From Hydrangea macrophylla (Eukaryota; Streptophyta; Magnoliopsida; Cornales; Hydrangeaceae), in NCBI GenBank assembly GCA_033977485.1, contig CM066984.1, positions 44,523,100-44,587,099 on the forward strand: a stretch of DNA of 64,000 nt. The letters run 5' to 3'. Position 1 is the first letter of the stretch. The number at the start of each line of letters is the position of its first letter. The notes below the pieces were generated by a model. The model saw only the letters and a list, made by a program, of their open reading frames with translations. It ran no database searches and had not been told where the DNA came from. Shown here in pieces: positions 57,319 to 64,000 of the stretch. Made by a program: the position numbers and the translations under genes.

Positions 57319-57743
57319 AACACAGAAATTAATCTACTGCATGGCAGAGGCCTGAGATCACAGTTTCATCGTGATCTCCCAACCCGGGGACTACTCAGAC
57401 ATCGTCTGGAGTGTCACAGATTTGTTATTAACATAAGTATTCATTAAGGTTGCGTTTGGTTGAGATTTAAGCATTAAAACTATGAAAAACTATGGTTTAT
57501 CCAACACTACCAACAAGTAAAACTATGATCTATTCAGATTTAAACTATGTAAGCTACTAACAGAATGTAAACAAAATTGATATAATAAAACCTGGAACGA
57601 ACGAGCTATTAATACCCTTTAAACTTCACTTGAATTCAATGTTCAATCACCAAAACCTACAAGAATCAAAGTAGAACACTCTCCCTCTATGTAAAAACTG
57701 ATAAAATGTAAAGTAGGCCTTCTCCTGGACGTACACAATACGA

Positions 57744-57753
57744 GTTTTTATAG
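57744..57753 (-). promoter_or_regulatory. Putative TATA box of LTR C
   Basis: Minus strand GTTACTATAAAAACTCG, placed between the two palindrome clusters. Confidence 0.55.
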
Positions 57754-57825
57754 TAACAACCTAATGCTAGGGTTCAACATGCATTCTGCTGCGTACGCGT
57801 AAAAATCCGATAAAAGGCATGTTCG

Positions 57826-57938
57826 TTCGATCGAACAATTCTCGATCGATTGAACTCTTGGGGACTTCGATCGCTTGCACTTATCTCGATCGATCGAAAC
57901 TTCAATCGATCGAATGGTCTTCAATCGCTCGAACTCTA
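57826..57938. repeat. CGATCGATCG palindrome cluster, upstream of TATA in LTR C
   Basis: About six copies of the TCGATCGATCGAA-type motif within 110 bp, some degenerate (TTCAATCGATCGAA). Confidence 0.93.
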
Positions 57939-58197
57939 TATTTCAGCTTTGACATGTCTTCTTTAGAAGTCATCATTTCCCTTCATCGTTATCTTTCAAT
58001 TCTTCACACAGCAACTGCAGCCTGCAGAAATTACAGCTAAAACACACAACTTATCATAGTTTAATCAATATGTGCATAAACTAGCATTGTAATTCAAATT
58101 GCAGATAAATGGAGGAATTGTAAACTAAATCCATACTTTTTCTTCTTTTAGCGCGGTTGTATTTTACAAATACTCCCCCTTGTCACAACCCCCAACT

Positions 58198-59108
58198 AGC
58201 GAGTTGCTAGTCCCTAGCAATAGAGCAAAAATAAAAACAAGCTAAACTATAACTATAACGAAAAAAAAATTCAAAGAACTAATCCAGACTACTAAACTAA
58301 CATAACAAGAAAGAAAACTATCTAACTCACTTTCGCAGGAATTGCGGTTGCATTTAGCAAATGCAACAAGCCGTTAAACCCCTAGGTTCCCCCTAGTGGA
58401 CGAGTGTTGTCTCGTGAGGGTTTGCAGTGAATATACACACAAAATACTCTGATTTTAAACTCAAAAAAAAAAAAATATAGAATAACTTTTAAACATTCCC
58501 CTTTTATTCAACTATTGATTTAGCTCTACAAAACACATCATCCTCATTCCAACCATGAAAGAAATGCACATGTTCCTCATGTCACCAAGATAAAAATAAC
58601 ATACGCGTCACATCCATGTATCCGTGTGTATGTGAAATTAACAGCTGTACATCAACTTTATTTAGAGTTGTTTAAACTATCATACTCTCAGAACTCGTAG
58701 TTTCAACTCAATCCTCACATGGTTATTACACTCACAAATGAACATCTCACAGAAACTTGGTGAATAATAGTCGCACACGGTACAAAAGCTTTGATAGGAG
58801 TGATTTTTCGGATACTAATGCTTTCATACTCGACTCTATAAAAGACGAACATTTTAGAGTGTATAGTCTCATGAAAGGAATACTACTTATTAGATGAGCA
58901 AAATACCGTGGATAACTCAACTTACACTTTCATGTTTAAACTAAGTTATAGAGAATCATTAAGGCTTTGACTTTTCGGAATTTTTTATTTAGTGGGATAG
59001 AAATGAAAGGGTAAGAACTTGCACATCTTTATCATGTGACTGCATTTAGTAATTTCCTTACTTTCCTCCAACCATCCTCTCCATACATATCATCAATCAT
59101 TTCATTTT

Positions 59109-59139
<31 letters not shown>

Positions 59140-60402
59140 ATAACATCTTCTCCTTTCCTCAATTTTTTTTATTTATATATTTATGCAGTCCTTCTCACCA
59201 CTATTCCCTCCATATACTTCAACAATTTAATTACATTGGGTGTGCAATGGGGTGTATTTAGGTCAAGGTATAAAGTTAGGAATTTAGAATTTCATATGGT
59301 TTCGGCATGATTTATTAGGCGAGGGGTTAAGAACAGCACATATTCAGAGATGTCAATATAGGTAAATGGAAAGGTAGGGAGTAAACAACGATGGCTTAAA
59401 TCATTTTCTGAACTTCTTAATTTTTAACACTTAAATGTTCATTGAGTCTAATTGGTAAATCCTGAACGTTCTCCTCTAATAAGCAGCCAAAATGAAGAAA
59501 TAGAGACTAGTCAACGAATTTTAATCGGCATTTTCAATGAAAACAATTCGAACTTGATGTGATAATTCCCTCAGAATTAAAGATTGGATTCAAAAGCTCA
59601 CTAAGGGTAACTAGTTTTCACTACTTCATTCTCTAAAGCACAAAAGTTGTATTAACTCTTGTTTAAAGTTTTCTGCATAGCTATTAATAAGTGCAACTGA
59701 TTTGGATACAGGAATGGTCAACATATGCATTCATCCTAGAGAACTTAGAAAAATGCATGAACTTAATTCATAAAAGGATGAGAATAAAATGGTTGTGTCA
59801 TTGCTTGACAACAGCTAAATAGAAGTGAAAATTCAGAATTATTCTACCCATTTAATTCAAAGACTTGGTTAATAGTTTGAAAATTTTGAAATTTTGTATT
59901 TTAAATTTGTTTTGAAATCGAAATTTAATAATAATGGAGATTGTATGATGTTTGCCAATAGATAAAGTGGTCCAAATTGCTACGTAGAAAATATGCACAG
60001 GTGATTATCTATCTATATCCCACCCCTAACTGAAAATCGCAATGACCTCAGCAAGTGATTTTCAATATAGATAGAGAGATAGCACCTGAAATATCATCAT
60101 AAGCATCGTAATAGTAACAACCTGTACAGAAAGCATACATACTCCAAGCAGCCAAGATCAAATAGATAGGAAATATATTGCATCAGATCCAAACATAAAA
60201 TAGAATACATCACTGAAAATATAAGAAAGTGAACGAACAGAACAACGATAATAATATATCTCTATATGCCATACAAACAAAAATCCAAACTATCCAAACC
60301 AACCAACAACATAAACAATAACCCAACAGTGTCCAAATATGCCCAACAAACAACCCAGAATATACTAAACCAACCAAACATACATAAAACGAAACCAACA
60401 GA
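58198..60402 (-). other. Element C 3' non-coding region
   Basis: AT-rich and without coding motifs. It includes AGCGAGTTGCTAGTCCCTAG next to the purine tract. Long 3' untranslated spacers between the env-position ORF and the LTR are usual in Athila-like elements. Confidence 0.6.
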
Positions 60403-61906
60403 CTACCCATCATCGGGAACATCAGATAAAATGTCAATCAATAGATCCGGAGCATCCATAACTCCACCCTCAACACTCGTAGTAGCGGTAGCCGGAGCAC
60501 TCGCAATCGTGGCAGCTGGAGTAAAAACTGATGTGTCGGCCACGACAGGAGGAGGTGGAAATGATAGCTTGGAAGTAGGTGGTCTCGTTGATGATGATGG
60601 TGCAGTAGGTGGTACAACAGATGTAGAAGGAGCAAAAAGATCAACCGGGGGATCGGAGGATGAAGGACCAGTAGGGGCAGAGGAGGATGGGGCAGTGGTG
60701 GGTGGTGGAGGTGCAGATGGAGGGAAAGATGGGGGCACGATCGGATCAAACCCTAGCTGGACTAACAGGGTTGTCAGCATGGTGGTTATGTGATCTATCT
60801 TGCCCTCGAGTCTAATCCGGGCCTCTCTCTCCTCTAATAGAAACTCGGGAATAGTAGGAAGAGGCACGGAAGAAGACTCTCCCTGGGCGGGAGCCTGAGA
60901 CCGCTGTCTCAGATCAAAACGAGCAACCTCCTCCACCGGGTCACCCTCCTCATCAGAATCCTGCTCCTCAGCCTCTGTGGGCATCCTAGAAGCAGCTCCC
61001 TCAGTATCAGTCCCGCCTCCACATCTCCTCTTCTCTCCCATCTTCGCCTTGCCTTTTCCTTTTCGCTTCCTCTTCTGCACATCAGACTGGATGGAAGCTG
61101 TCTCTCCAAACCAACTGCGAGACTGGGCAGTCGCATCTCCCGCCAAAGGAATGATACCCGCATGCTCGATTACCCTATGAATAGCCCAAGCACCCTTCAG
61201 GTGCTTTTTAGCCTGAATGTAGCGTGTAGGGTGTCACATGAAGTTGATGTAAAGGCGGGGTAAACAGACTGGCTACCGTGTCCCGATCACGTATAAGACA
61301 CGATCATACCATGTCGCAATCTTCTCCCTATACGATGTCACTAATAGGCAATCGCTCAGGGCAAGGTGGAGCATATGGTAATTATCTGTGAGGTGGAGGT
61401 CGAAAATGAGAGCCTCGCCATCCCATGTCGGAAGAGCTCCCCCGGTGATCTCTCGGATAATGATGGTCGGTGATAGTTGAGGTGTGTCAGGACGATGGGG
61501 ACATACATAATCAGGTACCTCCGGTACCCCAAGAGCAGCAGCGACAGTGGCCGGGCTGAAAATGATCTCTCGTCCACGGAAAAATGAGCGAAGGGTGAAC
61601 GGAGCAACCGGATCCCGGATCATCGTCACACACGCCTCCCGTATCCAAGATAGATTTACATACTTAGGCTGGGAGAATAGTGTGTACCACTGGGGCATGG
61701 CACGTATCCGTGCAAGGTACCACGGAGTAGCTAGCCAGGCAGTCTCAAGGGGATGCTCGATCATGACCTTCCGTGACTAGAAGTAACGGGTGAACCAAAC
61801 GCGGTCTTCCTCGTTTCTAAACCCGTGATCTGGAACTGGATCGGGTATAGCGAGGTCGAATGGCTTAGATTTATGGTAGCCAGTGATCAGATTCATGATA
61901 AAGCCC
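60403..61906 (-). pseudogene. Env-position ORF of element C (plant transposon protein domain), decayed
   Basis: Starts after an acceptor-like TTCTTCCATTTCAG with GFIMNLITGYHKSKPFDLA. The domain core is LPQWYTLFSQ-like MPQWYTLFSQPKYVN, FRGREIIFSPATVAAALGVP and LLVTSYREKIATWYD, resembling the 'putative plant transposon protein' domain found 3' of pol in Athila/Tat elements. The tail has a basic KRKRKGKGKAKMGEKRR stretch and a long P/S/T-rich region (60438-60750). TAG at about 61778, a stop at about 61270 and another near 61236 break the frame. Its function in Athila-like elements is not established. Confidence 0.72.
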
Positions 61907-62250
61907 TGAAATGGAAGAAGCAAGGAGAGAAAACATTAATACTGGGCAAATAATAAAGAGAAAGAAACTGCCAAACTTCGATCGATTGAATCCCGTTCGA
62001 TCGATTGAGACAATCTTTGGTTCGATCGCTCGAAAATATTTGATCGATCGAACGGATGCTGGGTTCGATCGATCGAATCCAGTTCAATCGATCGAGCACA
62101 GCGAAATGGCAGTAGCAATGCTCGAGAACGGGAATAGCCCGAAACAACAAATACATGTATAAAACTAATAAAAGGAGTTAGAGAATCAATGGGGGGCACC
62201 CCCATATGAATTTGAAGGGAAAAGAAATACGAGGGGTGACTCGGGGGCTC
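61907..62250 (-). other. Candidate intron before the env-position ORF
   Basis: Minus strand donor CTCTCGAG/GTGAGCC (62250) and acceptor CTTGCTTCTTCCATTTCAG (61907) are strong. Spliced frames do not join cleanly in the present decayed copy. Confidence 0.35.
61975..62102. repeat. CGATCGATCG palindrome cluster, internal to element C
   Basis: About six copies of TCGATCGATTGA/TCGATCGATCGAA, in the putative intron before the env-position ORF. Confidence 0.9.
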
Positions 62251-62369
62251 ACCTCGAGAGACGCACTGGGTAGAGGATGGCGGCGATGCCACTGATGATC
62301 CGGGGGACCCGGAGCTCCTTAATGATGTGGTTTGAAGTGGGGGATGCCAAAATAGTAGGAGTCGCCCTC

Positions 62370-62560
62370 TGTGTTCGATCGCTCGAGTAAGGGAGAGAGA
62401 CGGAGAGACTGATTGAAAATTCTGAAAGACGCCTCGTATAAAAACAAGTTTTGATCGATCGAGTAGGCTCAATCGATCGAACCTCCGATCGATTGAGCCT
62501 TCCTCAATCGCTCGAGGTTATGACGCTGTCGATCGATCGAGATACATTCGATCGATCGAG
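62370..62560. repeat. Second internal CGATCGATCG palindrome cluster of element C
   Basis: About seven copies, similar spacing to the LTR clusters. Confidence 0.9.
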
Positions 62561-62909
62561 AAGAGAAATTCCACAATATCCTTGAATTGAGAAATTCCAC
62601 ACCCCCAACTAACCAATTTTAATCTGGACATATAGAATAGGGATAAAACAGTGCATTGCTAGAATATGTAAGCCAAACATGGCAACCTCATAGTAGAACA
62701 TTGCAAATTTATATAAATAAGTCCTTAAAAAAAACATCCATGTGCAATATTAGTGCCCCCAAAGATGGAATTTAAAACCTTATTGAAAAAAAAGAAAAAA
62801 GAAAAAAGAAAACTATAAATAAAACTGAAATTAATAACACTTCGTCCAAGTATACACTCCAATTTATTAAAGAAGATATGAAATGACATAAAATAATTGG
62901 AGTGAAACA
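62561..62909 (-). other. Element C spacer
   Basis: Contains a purine tract (minus TTAGTTGGGGGTGTGG near 62600) like the one at the LTR, and A-rich runs. No coding motif. Confidence 0.5.
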
Positions 62910-63632
62910 CTATTCTTCAAGCAGAAAGATATCTTCCGCCACAGCTTCTTTCGCCGCCAGAACTTCAAATGTAGAGTCTAAACTTGATGATTCCCTTTCC
63001 CAGAACAGTCGGAAAGCAGCGAGGACATCATCAAGCAAGTCTAAACTCTGTAAGGACTTGATATCACAGGCAAGAGGTGACCCGCATGGAGACAAGGATA
63101 AAGGAGTATGATTGCGCAATAGATTTTTCTCTTGCGGCGGAGTATTCGGGGACCGTATGTATGGCCCAAACCCATGAAAGAGTTGATGTGGAAGGTATAG
63201 CGGTGGGAATGGTAGATTCATGGTGATATTCCTGTTGCAGAAATGCTTGCCTTGGTCACTTAATAATGCTTTTGGGGTTCTGAAACGCGATAAAATGTTT
63301 TCCTTAAGAAAAGACATGACTGTTTTGTGGTCATTGCGTCTCGTCGGTATTGCTTCCACCCATTTTGATACGTACTCCACAGCTAGGAGTATGTATTCGC
63401 AGTTGTTTGATTTAGGGAACGGACCCATAAAGTCTATGCCCCAACAATCAAATATTTCAATTGTGATAATAGGGGTTAAGGGCATATAATTTCTTTTTGA
63501 AATAGTACCTAGCTTTGGATAGCTTTGGCACGATTTGCAGAAAGAATAAGCGTCCTTAAATATGGTGGGCCAATAAAATCCGCAGTGTAGGACTTTTTGT
63601 GCGGTCTTTTGGGAAGAAAAATGGCCCCACAC
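62910..63632 (-). pseudogene. Athila-like integrase, truncated and fused to unrelated sequence
   Basis: HFSSQKTAQKVLHCGFYWP and CKSC belong to the H2C2 finger. WGIDFMGPFPKSNNCEYILL and LLSDQGKHFCN hold the first two acidic core residues, with VSKWVEAIPTRRNDHKTVMS between. After KHFCNRN (about 63215) the similarity ends abruptly; the remaining frame (ending EDIFLLEE) is not integrase, so the third catalytic residue and C-terminal domain are missing, probably by internal deletion. Confidence 0.82.
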
Positions 63633-64000
63633 GCTTCAGAGTGGCATGAGGCTAGAATTACGGTTATATCCTCATTAGAGACGCAACGCCTAATGACCTA
63701 ATCAGCACAATACTTGAATAAATAAGGGTCATCGAAAAAGAAATGGCGTGTAAACGAGAGGAACCGCTTCCTGTCTTGATTCGACCAGTGTCTAGGAGTT
63801 TCTCCTGCGGCTAGGTAGTTTACTATGTCTGCATACTAGGGTAAACCCGAGACTGCCATAATTTGCTCGTCTGGGAATTCATCTTTGATTGGTATGGGCT
63901 CAGTATTGTCCGTGAATGTTAATCGAGATAAGTGGTCAGCAACCACATTCTCTACTCCCTTTTTATCCTTGATAGTGATATCAAATTCCTGGAGTAGAAG
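63633..64000 (-). pseudogene. Athila-like RNase H end and linker to integrase
   Basis: Minus strand reads LLLQEFDITIKDKKG, NVVADHLSRL, IKDEFPDEQIMAVS, a stop, then YADIVNYLAAGETPRHWS, FFFDDPYLFKYCAD, a stop, VIRRCVSNED and ILASCHSEACG. These are standard features of Athila pol between RNase H and the integrase finger. Stops and a frameshift near 63640 make it non-functional. The element continues beyond the right edge. Confidence 0.85.

Larger units (their letters stand above)
56551..58185 (-). mobile_element. 3' LTR of Athila-like element C (1635 bp)
   Basis: Plus-strand ends TGACA and TGTCA are perfect inverses. On the minus strand the purine tract GTTGGGGGTTG (58196-58186) directly precedes it. 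The left end is fixed by the break in element A colinearity; TGACA at 56546-56550 is the likely duplicated target. A TATAAAAA box (minus) lies near 57750. It holds two clusters of CGATCGATCG palindromes. Confidence 0.88.

Noticed and set aside
60438..60793. Gly/Ala-rich plus-strand ORF
   Set aside because: It is the shadow of the Pro/Ser/Thr-rich tail of the env-position ORF on the minus strand.

Overview
The window is plant nuclear DNA from a eudicot-like genome. It holds one recognisable host gene, with a chloroplast-targeting-like first exon and GT-AG introns, surrounded by deeply nested transposable elements. No rRNA gene, intact tRNA gene, CRISPR array or bacterial-style operon was seen.

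Left part (1-19.7 kb): a gene for cofactor-dependent phosphoglycerate mutase (plastid-type PGAM, glycolysis) runs on the minus strand. Six coding exons can be placed to the base: 16381-16111, 15687-15464, 2543-2425, 2303-2147, 1408-1307 and 1214-1095. The short last exon must lie left of the window. A probable 5' UTR exon sits near 19.5-19.65 kb. The introns are full of transposons: a Ty1/copia 3' end (1-1069), six copies of one Tourist-like MITE, an RTE-LINE end, a fragment resembling a proteasome-assembly-chaperone gene, a (CT)n-bearing triplicated repeat, and a complete copia element (5131-12178) with a 2.1-kb solo gypsy LTR inside it. Intron 2 is therefore about 12.9 kb.

Middle left (19.7-22.97 kb): a spacer of short DNA transposons (623-bp TIR element, 282-bp Tourist element, 123-bp foldback, 193-bp hAT MITE with an 8-bp duplication), a GAA-rich purine tract and a (CT)n(TA)n microsatellite.

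Right part (22.97-64 kb) is one stack of nested insertions. Element A (plus strand, Ogre/Tat-like gypsy) has its 5' LTR from 22973 to 31620, split by a 5.67-kb Helitron (23929-29595) that carries exon fragments of a RopGEF gene and of a ClpC/Hsp100-type gene. Just inside A's internal region, element B (minus strand, related family) is inserted at 31871-48379 with two LTRs. B is non-coding and is made largely of tandem repeats; it carries an L1-type LINE with an RRM-containing ORF1 and no visible ORF2. A then resumes with a decayed gag (49396-53396), itself interrupted by a 2.2-kb solo LTR, and a 53-bp tandem array. A is cut at 56551 by an Athila-like element C (minus strand): LTR 56551-58185, an env-position ORF at about 60.4-61.9 kb, and truncated integrase and RNase H remnants reaching the right edge.

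Most notable observations: (1) A and B carry about 50 nt of homology to tRNA-Arg(ACG) at the primer binding site, running through the anticodon arm and showing G where the gene has A34, which is what reverse transcription of inosine would give; (2) the Helitron carries fragments of at least two host genes; (3) two unrelated LTR families carry arrays of CGAT-type palindromes on both sides of their TATA box; (4) a LINE with ORF1 only; (5) MITEs lie a few nucleotides from splice donors of the PGAM gene.
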